Assembly (NCBI GenBank): GCA_023487035.1
Contig: JAMDEN010000101.1
Span: 1-33,325, forward strand
Direction: 5' to 3'
Origin: Actinomycetota bacterium
GTDB lineage: Bacteria > Actinomycetota > Humimicrobiia > Humimicrobiales > Humimicrobiaceae
Length of the DNA: 33,325 nucleotides
This document shows, one piece after another, positions 16,911 through 24,898 of the stretch. The notes below the pieces were generated by a model that was not told the DNA's origin, searched no databases, and was given only the letters and a program-made list of their open reading frames with translations. A program made the position numbers and the translations under genes. How positions within the stretch are numbered: position 1 is the first letter of the stretch; each line of letters starts with the position of its first letter.

Positions 16911-17897
16911 ATGACAAGAGATTTAACATATGCCGAAGCTTTAAGAGAAGCTATGCGAGAGGAAATGGAAAAGGATAAAGGAGTTTTTCTGGTTGGTGAA
17001 GATGTTGGTCAGGGTTATAGAGGCTGCTTTGCAGTATCGACCGGACTTTATGAAGAATTTGGTCCATATCAAATTATTGATACTCCTATTTCTGAAAATA
17101 CTATCTTAGGTTGCGGGATAGGAGCTTCTTTAGTTGGGATGAAGCCTATTGTTGAAATGATGTTTGCAGATTTTGTTGCTGTTGCTTTTGATGGTATTCT
17201 TAATCAGGCTGCAAAGGTGAGGATGATGAGTGCTAATCAATATAAGCTCAATCTTGTTATAAGGCTTCCAGGAGGTTCAAAAAATGGAACAGGTCCTCAA
17301 CACTCACAATCATTAGAATCTATTTTTATGTCAATTCCAGGTATAAAAATTGCATGTCCAGTTACTCCTTATGATGCAAAAGGTCTATTAAAAGAAGCTA
17401 TAAATCATGAAGATCCTGTAATATTTTTTGAACATAAGAAACTTTATTCTTTGAAAGGGCCAGTTCCTGAAGAGGAATATAAAATTCCTTTTGGAGTTGC
17501 AAGAATTGCAAGAGAAGGCAAAGATCTTACTATTATTGCTATATCATATATGGTTAATGTTGCGCTGGAAGCTGCTGAGATTCTTAAAGAAAAGCATAAT
17601 CTTGAAATTGAGGTTATTGATCCAAGAACCATTGTTCCATTTGATTTGGAAACAGTCGGTAAATCTCTTAAAAAAACAAATAAAGCTATCATAATTGAAG
17701 AAGGAATTAAAAGAGATGGAGTTGGTGCAGAAATTTCATCACTTATTATGGAAAATTTCTTTGATTACCTTGATTTTCCTGTAAAAAGGATAGCTTCAAA
17801 AAATTCAATAATTCCCATGTCACCCCGTTTGGAAAAAGCTGTAATACCAAACAAGGAATCGGTAGTTAAGGAAATTGAAGATTTATTAATACTTTAA
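16911..17897 (+). CDS. Thiamine-dependent dehydrogenase E1 component, beta subunit
   Basis: This 328-residue protein is the standard-length beta subunit partner of the preceding alpha subunit. It starts 'MTRDLTYAEALREAMREEM', the typical opening of AcoB/PdhB. It has 'LVGEDVG' (23-29) and 'DTPISENTILGCGIGASLVG' (near 57-76) for thiamine binding, and 'LPGGSKNGTGPQHSQS' around 119-134 with the conserved active-site histidine. The C-terminal transketolase domain ends near 'SPRLEKAVIPN'. The ribosome binding site AAAGGCGG lies 12 bases before the ATG. The gene is coupled to E1 alpha, so both subunits are made together. Confidence 0.93.
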   Translation: MTRDLTYAEALREAMREEMEKDKGVFLVGEDVGQGYRGCFAVSTGLYEEFGPYQIIDTPISENTILGCGIGASLVGMKPIVEMMFADFVAVAFDGILNQAAKVRMMSANQYKLNLVIRLPGGSKNGTGPQHSQSLESIFMSIPGIKIACPVTPYDAKGLLKEAINHEDPVIFFEHKKLYSLKGPVPEEEYKIPFGVARIAREGKDLTIIAISYMVNVALEAAEILKEKHNLEIEVIDPRTIVPFDLETVGKSLKKTNKAIIIEEGIKRDGVGAEISSLIMENFFDYLDFPVKRIASKNSIIPMSPRLEKAVIPNKESVVKEIEDLLIL

Positions 17898-18101
17898 ATA
17901 TAAATATTAAACAATATTAATTAAGTAAAATACAAAAAATTAAATTTAGATAGAAATTATTAAAAAATTAAGATTTAAAAAAAATAAAGAAAATAATTAA
18001 AAATTAGTTAAAAAGTTTAGGGGTTTTAAGAAAGTAAATACAAAGATTTTAATAAAAAATAATAAAAAATCATAAAAATTAAAAAGATGGGGGAGAAATA
18101 T

Positions 18102-18851
18102 ATGGCTGAATCATTAAAAGGAAAAGTTGCTGTAATTTCTGCAGCAGCATCTGGATTTGCAAAAGCTACTGCTGAATTATTTGCACAAAAGGATCAATGT
18201 AATTTGATATTGACAGACATTAACGAAGAAGGTCTTGAGCAAACTGCTAAAAATTGCATAAATTATGGCTCAAAAGTAATTTATTATAAGGGTGATGTAA
18301 CCAAGCTTGAAACATTTCAAAGAGCATTAAAAGAATGTCTTGATAACTTTGGTAAAGTTGATTTTCTGATTAATTATGCTGGAGGAGCAGTTCGCGTTGC
18401 TCCTATTGAAGAAATGGATGATGAAGTTAATAAAAAAATAATAGATTTGAATCTTAACAGCACAATTATGAGCTGCAGAACTTTTACTCCTCAATTTAAG
18501 AAACAAGGATTCGGGAAAATAATAAATGTTTCAAGTGCATGCGATAGAAGATCATGGCCAGGCTGGTCTGTTTATTCAGCTGCAAAGGCAGCAGTAAATG
18601 CATTTACAAGGTGTCTTTATACTGAATTAAGACCACACGGAATTTGTGTTTCTCTTTTAGTACCTGGAGGTTCAAATACCGGTTTTCAGCAAGCTGCACA
18701 GGGAGTACAACGTTTTGAATGGGACGAACAGCTAGCTGTAAGACCTGAACATTTTGCAGATATGGTATATCAAACCTGTGCTTTAACAAGAGGCGGATGT
18801 GTTACTGAATTAGTATTATATGGTTTAGCTCAGGATGTTAGCGGTTATTAA
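18102..18851 (+). CDS. Short-chain dehydrogenase/reductase with atypical nucleotide motif
   Basis: ATG at 18102 is chosen because GGGGGAG (18089-18094) sits just before it; an ATG at 18087 lies inside that site. The 249-residue protein is an SDR with Y158 and K162 in 'YSAAK', a serine at 144-145 in 'NVSSA' and 'NYAGG' (91-95). The Gly-rich loop, normally TGxxxGIG, reads 'SAAASGFA' (13-20), so two of three glycines are replaced. SDRs of this kind oxidise or reduce sugars and polyols with NAD(P). It heads a unit with the DUF4867 gene and the sugar ABC transporter, so a sugar or polyol substrate is likely. Cofactor binding may be altered. Confidence 0.85.
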   Translation: MAESLKGKVAVISAAASGFAKATAELFAQKDQCNLILTDINEEGLEQTAKNCINYGSKVIYYKGDVTKLETFQRALKECLDNFGKVDFLINYAGGAVRVAPIEEMDDEVNKKIIDLNLNSTIMSCRTFTPQFKKQGFGKIINVSSACDRRSWPGWSVYSAAKAAVNAFTRCLYTELRPHGICVSLLVPGGSNTGFQQAAQGVQRFEWDEQLAVRPEHFADMVYQTCALTRGGCVTELVLYGLAQDVSGY

Positions 18852-18886
18852 TAAAAGTCATTAAATTCCCGGGCAAGGAGTTTTAA

Positions 18887-19576
18887 ATGAATGATATTTT
18901 AAAAAAACTAAATGAATTAAATCCTGGCAGAAATATTGTTTCAGCAGATGATAAAAGCTTCAGGCAATACGGGACAATTCATAAGAGATTTAAAATTGAT
19001 AAATTAATGAAATATCTTGAAAAAGATAATCAGGTTAAAGAAGAAGTAGTTTATATAGCTGATGTTCCTGAACTGTTAAATGAATATGGTGATGAATTAA
19101 AGCCGATTATAAATGGAATTTATGCAGGTATGGATGTTCAAGCAGGAAGATGTCTTGCAATAAACAATAAGCTTAATGCTCTTGAGTATCATCAGGGAAG
19201 CGAAACATATATTTCAGGAACAGATATGGTAATGCTTCTTGGACTCGAGCAGGATATAGTATGGCCAAAAGGTACATATGATTCTTCTAAAATTAAAGCA
19301 TTTTATGCTCCTAAAGGCAGAGTTATAGAATTAAAAGGTGGTTGCATGCATTTTGTAGGTATTAATGTGTACCAGAAAGAAGGAATAAATGTAGTAGTAA
19401 TGCTACTGAAAGGCACAAATACAAAATTTGAGTTTAATAAGGATCAGAATAGCCAGGATAAGTTAATAATTGCAAAAAATACATGGTTTTTAGCTCATTC
19501 TGAATATAAACAGGCTAAAGATGCAGGATATCACTTGGGTTTAACGGGTGAAAATTTAACTTTTAAAACTCTTTAA
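18887..19576 (+). CDS. DUF4867-family protein, probable cupin-like sugar enzyme
   Basis: The 229-residue protein looks like the DUF4867 family, found in carbohydrate loci of anaerobes. Its core, 'NNKLNALEYHQGSETYISG' (about 93-111), followed by 'LLGLEQDI' and 'GGCMHFVGI', has the shape of a cupin-like barrel, with E and H residues that could bind a metal. The biochemical role of the family is not established to my knowledge; sugar isomerase or epimerase is a guess from context. It starts 35 bases after the SDR stop, behind AAGGAG, and so is cotranscribed with it. The transporter genes follow after a 299-base leader. Confidence 0.75.
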   Translation: MNDILKKLNELNPGRNIVSADDKSFRQYGTIHKRFKIDKLMKYLEKDNQVKEEVVYIADVPELLNEYGDELKPIINGIYAGMDVQAGRCLAINNKLNALEYHQGSETYISGTDMVMLLGLEQDIVWPKGTYDSSKIKAFYAPKGRVIELKGGCMHFVGINVYQKEGINVVVMLLKGTNTKFEFNKDQNSQDKLIIAKNTWFLAHSEYKQAKDAGYHLGLTGENLTFKTL

Positions 19577-19875
19577 TAAAGGTTTGTAATAAAAATTTTT
19601 AAATTATTTAAAAAACTATAAGAGATAAGAACAAAGATAGAAAATGCTGATAAATAGGGCAAGAGAAAATAAAAAAAATAAAATTTTTGGTTAGAATTGA
19701 AAGGGGGTGTAAAAATTTATTAATAAATAAGTTAAAAGGAGGTGGGTTGAAACATTAAAGTAAAATAAGGGAGGGGTTTGTATTAAGTTGCCTTAATACA
19801 AACACCAAAGAGAATTTTAAATTATTCGATTAAAAAAAACAATTAAAAATAAACAAAACAAGTAAAGGAAGTAAA
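19577..19875 (+). promoter_or_regulatory. Long leader of the sugar-binding protein gene with purine tracts and hairpin
   Basis: No gene occupies this gap. Three strong Shine-Dalgarno-like tracts occur near 19700 (AAAGGGGGTG), 19735 (AAAAGGAGGTGGG) and 19768 (AAGGGAGGGG), none of which leads a real ORF. The second is followed by TTG-AAA-CAT-TAA, a possible three-codon leader. The hairpin at 19776-19803 follows. The layout suggests post-transcriptional control, but I recognise no known riboswitch. Confidence 0.4.
19776..19803 (+). other. Perfect 12-bp hairpin in the leader of the binding-protein gene
   Basis: GGTTTGTATTAAG-type arm 19776-19787 pairs fully with 19792-19803 around the 4-base loop TTGC. 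There is no T-run after it, so it is not a classic terminator. It may stabilise the 5' end of the abundant binding-protein mRNA or act as an attenuator. Confidence 0.55.
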
Positions 19876-21171
19876 ATGAGTAAAAAATTAAAATTAGTTT
19901 ATGTAGTTGCTCTATGTGTAGTAGTAGCTCTTACAATGGCTATTGCAGGTTGTAAGTCACCTACAGCTACAACTGCAGCTGCAGAAACAACTGCAGCTGA
20001 AACAACTGCAGCTGAAACAACTGCAGCAGCTGAAACAACTGTTTTGATACCTAAAGCTGATGATATAATATTAAATGGAACAGTGGCTATAAGAGATGAT
20101 GATGTTGGTCCTGAGGGGGATAAAAGCACACCTCCTGCTAAAATAACTCTAGGTTCAAAAACTTTCCAAGATTATATTGATATGGCAAGAGCTGGAAAAA
20201 TTGAAGCAGAGGCAGATATAGTTAATAAAGTTAAAGGAAAAACTGCCGCAATAGTTATGAATAGCATGGACTTTGACTGGGCTCAACTACAAGTAGCTGG
20301 TTTAAAAATGATATTGGAAGCTTTTGGAATTAAAGTTCTTTCAGTTACTGGCGGAGAATGGAAAGCGACAGTGCAACAAGATGCTATCCAAAATGTAATA
20401 CAACTTAAACCAGATGTACTTTTAAGTATTCCAGTTGACCAAACTATAGAAGGGCCAATTTATAAGGAAGCAGTTAATGCTGGAATTAAATTTGTTGTTA
20501 TAGATATGGTACCAAAAGGTTTATCTTATAAAAATGGGGACTATGTTACTGCAGTGTCGGCAAGTAGCCGTGGAAATGGTACTGCGGCAGCAGATATTAT
20601 GGCTGATTATTTTGTAAAAGTAGGAATAACTAAAGCAAAAGTAGCTGTTTTAAGACTCAATTTCTTGCATCAAGTAACAGAAGAAAGAGCCCTTGGATTT
20701 GAAAATAGGTGTGCTAAATACTATCCTTGGATTGATACTTCAATAAAGGCAGATTTTGATATCGCTGATCTTGTTGGATCTACTTATGCTACGACACAGG
20801 GATTATTAACTAAACACTCTGATTTAAATGGTATGTTTGTTGTTTGGGATACTCCAGCATCCGGTGCATGGGATGCTTGTAGAGAGGCAGGGATAGATCC
20901 TAAAACATTTTGTATCACAACTAGTGACTTAACAGATTCTGCAGCACTTGAAATAGCTTCTGGGGGTTATTTAAAAGGATTAGGTTCTCAGGATCCATTT
21001 GTCCAAGGAGTTGCCGAATCTCTTAGTGCAGTAAAAGCTCTTATAGGAGAAGAAGTTCCGCCTTTTATTGCTATTCCTGGTTATGCGGTCACCCGAGATA
21101 ATTTATTAGAAGCTTACAAATTTTTATTTCAAAAAGAACCACCTGAAAATTTAAAGAAATACTATGAATAA
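19876..21171 (+). CDS. Sugar ABC transporter substrate-binding lipoprotein (ribose/xylose type)
   Basis: The 431-residue protein has a lipoprotein signal peptide, with lipobox 'AIAGC' and the modified C26, followed by a low-complexity linker of AETT repeats (about 31-54) that tethers it to the membrane. The rest is a periplasmic-binding-protein type I fold, with 'AAIVMNSMDFDWAQLQVAG' opening the first lobe, 'DVLLSIPVDQT' and 'IKFVVIDMVPKG' after it, and 'GYLKGLGSQDPFVQGVAES' near the hinge. These proteins capture a sugar for RbsA/RbsC-like partners, which are encoded just downstream. AAAGGAAG precedes the ATG. The intron splits this gene from its ATPase gene. The sugar is unknown. Confidence 0.92.
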   Translation: MSKKLKLVYVVALCVVVALTMAIAGCKSPTATTAAAETTAAETTAAETTAAAETTVLIPKADDIILNGTVAIRDDDVGPEGDKSTPPAKITLGSKTFQDYIDMARAGKIEAEADIVNKVKGKTAAIVMNSMDFDWAQLQVAGLKMILEAFGIKVLSVTGGEWKATVQQDAIQNVIQLKPDVLLSIPVDQTIEGPIYKEAVNAGIKFVVIDMVPKGLSYKNGDYVTAVSASSRGNGTAAADIMADYFVKVGITKAKVAVLRLNFLHQVTEERALGFENRCAKYYPWIDTSIKADFDIADLVGSTYATTQGLLTKHSDLNGMFVVWDTPASGAWDACREAGIDPKTFCITTSDLTDSAALEIASGGYLKGLGSQDPFVQGVAESLSAVKALIGEEVPPFIAIPGYAVTRDNLLEAYKFLFQKEPPENLKKYYE

Positions 21172-21196
21172 AAAATTAATTATTGAGGATTTATAA

Positions 21197-21238
21197 ATGA
21201 ATAAGAGAATCATAGAATTTATAAAGCAAATATTATAA
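21197..21238 (+). other. 13-codon mini-ORF with good ribosome binding site
   Basis: ATG at 21197 lies 8 bases after GAGG and gives 'MNKRIIEFIKQIL' before TAA. It sits between the binding-protein stop and the hairpin at 21256. It may be chance, a leader peptide or the start of a gene cut off by later rearrangement. Confidence 0.25.
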
Positions 21239-21255
21239 AAAAATATTAAGAAAAA

Positions 21256-21284
21256 CCGGTAGCAGAATAAAATTCTGCTACCGG
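21256..21284. terminator. 13-bp hairpin after the binding-protein gene, intron target
   Basis: CCGGTAGCAGAAT (21256-21268) and its complement (21272-21284) form a perfect stem with a 3-base loop. It looks like an intrinsic terminator stem; the reverse strand carries TTTTTCTT after it, while the forward side lacks a T-run. The group II intron begins 6 bases later, the usual placement of class C introns behind terminator stems. Confidence 0.75.
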
Positions 21285-21690
21285 AAATAAGTTTGCCCGA
21301 CATGGGCAGTAACTCGGCGGTGAAAGTCCGCTATGAGCTTGGTAGTGGGAATCATTAGCCAACAGCAAGGGTGTCCACCGTGAGGGGGAATCTGAAGGAA
21401 GCTTAGAGGCAAAATCCCGCACCGACGAACAGAAACTGCATATAAGGCATATGTGGAACGGACAAGTTTGCTTATCAAAACAAAGTCCAACACTACCCGA
21501 ATTCCACAGTGTAAATGCAGCGGTGACATGGGATGAAAGTTGCTGCTCTTAACCGGGGAGGTCTGGCAGATACTCTTGCGGATAAGCAGGAAACCCATAC
21601 AGTGATGTACGGGCTTTAACTGCCAGAAGTCAGCAGAAGTCATATTACCATGTAAATGGGAAGGACTGAACAATAGGAGGTTTTCAAAGT

Positions 21691-23103
21691 TTGAAGTATA
21701 CGAAGAAATATAACAAAAGCAGACAACTCCACAAAAGCGGAGGCTGCCTGTGCAAGGATAAAGCGGAACTTGAAAGTAGCACAGGAGCGCATAGTATTTC
21801 TTCCATGTGCCAAAGCAAAGAAAACGATGTAAGTGAGTATACAGATGGATTGCTTGAGAAAATCCTTGACAGGCATAACTTAAATCTTGCATACAAAAGA
21901 GTTATGCAAAACAAAGGAAGCCATGGAGTTGATAAAATGAGCACAGAAGAGCTTCTGTCATTTTTAAAACAAAATGGAGATAAAATCAAACAGTCTATAC
22001 TTGACGGGACATACCGTCCCAGTTCTGTCAGAAGGGTTGAAATACCTAAACCTGATGGGAAAGTAAGGCTACTTGGAATACCTACAGTGCTTGACAGGCT
22101 AATACAGCAGGCAATAGCCCAAGTACTTACCCCTATATTTGAAAAGCAGTTCTGTGTTTCAAGCTACGGGTATAGACCGGGCAGGAATGCAAAGCAGGCA
22201 ATAGCCAAATGCAAAGATTATATTGAAGAAGGCTATACATGGGTTGTTGACATTGACATTGCAAACTATTTCGACAGCGTAAATCATGACAAACTGATAA
22301 GGCTTATATCAAAAACTATAAAAGACGGTAGGATAATATCCCTTATTAGAAAATATCTTAATTCAGGAGTCATGATAAATGGTGTTGTAATAGAAACACA
22401 AGAAGGAACGCCGCAAGGGGGAAATTTATCACCCCTGCTTGCTAACATTATGCTAAATGAGCTTGACAGAGAACTTGAAGACAGGGGCCTTAAGTTCTGC
22501 CGCTATGCTGATGATATAAACATTTATGTCAAAAGCAGAAAAGCAGCAGATAGGGTTACGGGCAGTATCACAAAATTTATTGAGGATAAACTAAAACTTA
22601 AAGTCAATAAAGACAAAAGCAGTGTTGATAGACCATGGAAGCCCAGGTTCTTAGGGTTCTCTTTCTACCATAGGAAAGGTGGAGTAGGGATACGAGTACA
22701 TCATAAAACTGTTGTAAAATTTAAACAGAAGCTAAAGAAGATAACAGGAAGAAGCAATGCCATGAGTATGGTTTACAGGATGCTGAAGTTAAAGCAGTTA
22801 ATAACAGGATGGGTAAACTACTTTGGTATTGCAGATATGAAAGGACTTGCAGAATCATTGGATGAGTGGTTAAGAAGAAGGATAAGAATGTGCTTCTGGA
22901 AGCAATGGAAGAAAATCAAAACCAGACATGACAATCTTGTCAGACTTGGTATTGAAAACTCCAAAGCTTGGGAATTTGCAAACACAAGAAAAGGCTACTG
23001 GTGTATAGCCAATAGCCCGATTCTTTCGACAACATTTACCAATGAATACCTGAAGAATTTAGGGTTTCAATCAATAGCTGAAAGATACTCATTAGCGCAT
23101 TAA
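21691..23103 (+). CDS. ltrA: Group II intron reverse transcriptase/maturase
   Basis: This 470-residue protein is the intron-encoded maturase. It has the reverse transcriptase fingers and palm with 'RRVEIPKPDGKVRLLGIPT' in RT-2, 'GTPQGGNLSPLLANIML' in RT-4 and the catalytic YADD at 272-275. A thumb and maturase X domain follow, with 'LITGWVNYF' and 'RRRIRMCFWKQWKKIKTR'. The C-terminus carries no HNH endonuclease cysteine pairs, as in class C. It closely resembles the Eubacterium rectale enzyme. The start is TTG at 21691 behind TAGGAGG; the next in-frame ATG lies 38 codons in, with no such site. The protein helps splicing and performs target-primed reverse transcription at new sites. Confidence 0.93.
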   Translation: MKYTKKYNKSRQLHKSGGCLCKDKAELESSTGAHSISSMCQSKENDVSEYTDGLLEKILDRHNLNLAYKRVMQNKGSHGVDKMSTEELLSFLKQNGDKIKQSILDGTYRPSSVRRVEIPKPDGKVRLLGIPTVLDRLIQQAIAQVLTPIFEKQFCVSSYGYRPGRNAKQAIAKCKDYIEEGYTWVVDIDIANYFDSVNHDKLIRLISKTIKDGRIISLIRKYLNSGVMINGVVIETQEGTPQGGNLSPLLANIMLNELDRELEDRGLKFCRYADDINIYVKSRKAADRVTGSITKFIEDKLKLKVNKDKSSVDRPWKPRFLGFSFYHRKGGVGIRVHHKTVVKFKQKLKKITGRSNAMSMVYRMLKLKQLITGWVNYFGIADMKGLAESLDEWLRRRIRMCFWKQWKKIKTRHDNLVRLGIENSKAWEFANTRKGYWCIANSPILSTTFTNEYLKNLGFQSIAERYSLAH

Positions 23104-23110
23104 TTCTATT

Positions 23111-23188
23111 GAACCGCCGTATGCCGAACGGCTTGTACGGTGGTGTGAGAGGTCGGCTGCTCAAATAATGAGTAGCCTCCTACTCGAT
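23111..23188 (+). ncRNA. Group II intron domains V and VI
   Basis: Domain V is a 9-bp stem, ACCGCCGTA (23113-23121) with TACGGTGGT (23136-23144), that carries an inner GCC/GGC helix with loop GAAC and a short bulge. Domain VI is GGCTGCTCA (23155-23163) with TGAGTAGCC (23169-23177), one G-T pair. The intron 3' end follows. Domain V is the catalytic centre of the ribozyme. Confidence 0.8.
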
Positions 23189-23316
23189 TTAATAAATAGA
23201 AAAGTGACAAAATTAAGTTCAAATGATAATTTTATTTTTCAAGTTATTAAAAATAGGGTTTATTTGATTTATTTTTATACAAAATTTTTTATTTATAACA
23301 AAATAAGGTGAATTTT

Positions 23317-24852
23317 ATGCAAGAGCTTAAAATAAATAACGATGCAGAAGATAATTATATTTTAGAGATGTTAAATATTAATAAAAATTTTATTGGGGTA
23401 AAAGCACTTGAAGATGTTAGTTTTAGATTAAAAAAAGGAGAAGTCCATGCTATTGTAGGAGAAAATGGAGCAGGCAAATCAACTTTAATGAAAATATTGA
23501 TGGGTGTATACATAAAGGATAGTGGTGATATTATTATTGATGGGAAAAAAGTTGAATTTAAGTCAGCTATAGATGCATACAATATGGGTATTAGTATGAT
23601 TTTTCAAGAACTTAGTTTAATTCCCCAATTAACTGTTAGTCAAAATATTTTTCTTAGAATAGAACCTAGAAGTAAATTGCCTTTTTTTGTAAACGAAAAT
23701 AGTATAACTAAAAAATCACTAGAATTAATGAAGAATTATAAAATAAACATTAATCCTGATATTAAGGTTGAAAATTTAAATAGAGGGACTTCTCAAATTG
23801 TAGAAATTTTAAAAGTATTAGCACAAAAATCGAAAATAATAATAATGGACGAGCCAACTGCATCTTTAACAAGGGAAGAGGAATTAATACTCTACAATAT
23901 AATTAAAATGTTAAAAACAAAAGGGATGTCTATTATTTTTATATCTCATAGATTGAAAGAAATTTTTGAAATTTGTGATTATGTAACCGTTTTAAGGGAC
24001 GGAAAAAATGTAACAAGTAAAAATATTGCTGAAATTAACGAAAAAAATCTAATTGAGTTAATGACAGGGAAAAAAATAGAATGTTTGCACCACAAAGCAG
24101 TAACTACTTTAGATTCAAAGGATGAAAAGTATGTTTTGGAAGTAAATAAATTATCTTTTAAATCAAGATTAATGGGAGTAAGCTTTAAAGTTAAAAAAGG
24201 TGAGATATTAGCAGTTACTGGTCTTATGGGTAGTGGTAAAACTGAAATTGCCACTATATTATTTGGTTTAAATAAACCAGATACAGGAGATATATTTGTC
24301 AATGGCAGAAAAGTCGATTTTAAAAATCCTTTTGATGCAATTAAAGAGGGATTATTTTTAATTCCAGAAGATAGAAAAAACGAAGGTTTATTTTTGAGTC
24401 ATTCAATTGAACACAACTTAATTCTCCCAATAATTAAAAAAATTTCAAGAGGATCTTTTGTAAGTGATATTAAATCTAAAAATAAAGCCCAGGAACAAGT
24501 AAAAAATATGTCTATAAAAACTCCTAGTATTAAACAGGAAGTAAGATATTTAAGCGGAGGGAATCAGCAAAAAGTTGTTATTGGAAAATGGCTAATGGAG
24601 AGGCCAACAATTTTAATTTTAGATGAACCTACGGTTGGGTTAGATGTTAAATCTAAATCAGAAGTAAGAAAGATTATATGTGATTTGGCTAAAAGTGACT
24701 GCAGTGTTATTGTATTTTCTTCAGATTTGGATGAAATTATAGAGATTGCAGATAGAATTATTGTGTTATATAAAGGGACTGTATTTAAAGAATTTATAAA
24801 TTTTCCAGCAGTCAAAGAAGAAATTTTGCATAGTGCTATTCAAGGAATATAA
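23317..24852 (+). CDS. Sugar ABC transporter ATPase (RbsA/MglA type, two nucleotide domains)
   Basis: ATG at 23317 is chosen because AAGGTG (23305-23310) lies 6 bases before it; a GTG three codons earlier would overlap that site. The 511-residue protein has two fused ATPase domains. The first shows Walker A 'GENGAGKST' (48-56), signature 'LNRGTSQ' (154-160) and Walker B 'IIIMDEPT' (174-181). The second shows 'GLMGSGKTE' near 303, 'YLSGGNQQKVVIGKW' near 410 and 'ILILDEPTVGLD' near 430. In the first signature, the usual LSxG serine is Asn. It powers import of the sugar delivered by the binding protein encoded upstream of the intron. The permease gene follows after 46 bases. Confidence 0.94.
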   Translation: MQELKINNDAEDNYILEMLNINKNFIGVKALEDVSFRLKKGEVHAIVGENGAGKSTLMKILMGVYIKDSGDIIIDGKKVEFKSAIDAYNMGISMIFQELSLIPQLTVSQNIFLRIEPRSKLPFFVNENSITKKSLELMKNYKININPDIKVENLNRGTSQIVEILKVLAQKSKIIIMDEPTASLTREEELILYNIIKMLKTKGMSIIFISHRLKEIFEICDYVTVLRDGKNVTSKNIAEINEKNLIELMTGKKIECLHHKAVTTLDSKDEKYVLEVNKLSFKSRLMGVSFKVKKGEILAVTGLMGSGKTEIATILFGLNKPDTGDIFVNGRKVDFKNPFDAIKEGLFLIPEDRKNEGLFLSHSIEHNLILPIIKKISRGSFVSDIKSKNKAQEQVKNMSIKTPSIKQEVRYLSGGNQQKVVIGKWLMERPTILILDEPTVGLDVKSKSEVRKIICDLAKSDCSVIVFSSDLDEIIEIADRIIVLYKGTVFKEFINFPAVKEEILHSAIQGI

Positions 24853-24898
24853 TAATAACTTTTTTATTTGGATATTTTAAGGAGGTTAAAAACAAATA

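Larger units (their letters stand above)
21291..23188 (+). mobile_element. Group IIC intron (about 1.9 kb)
   Basis: The 5' end begins with GTTTGCCCGACATGGGC, a variant of the GUGYG start. About 400 bases of structured, clearly more GC-rich RNA follow (domains I-IV), then the reverse transcriptase ORF, then domain V and VI near 23111-23188. The 3' end is placed at CTACTCGAT. The class C call rests on similarity of the encoded protein to the Eubacterium rectale maturase, absence of an endonuclease domain and the terminator-like stem just upstream. The element divides the ABC transporter operon. Exact ends are within a few bases. Confidence 0.88.

Noticed and set aside
21278-21989. Overlapping minus-strand ORFs up to 204 codons opposite the intron 5' region
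   Set aside because: They lie on the reverse of the structured intron RNA and maturase start, have no ribosome binding sites and show no protein-family features.
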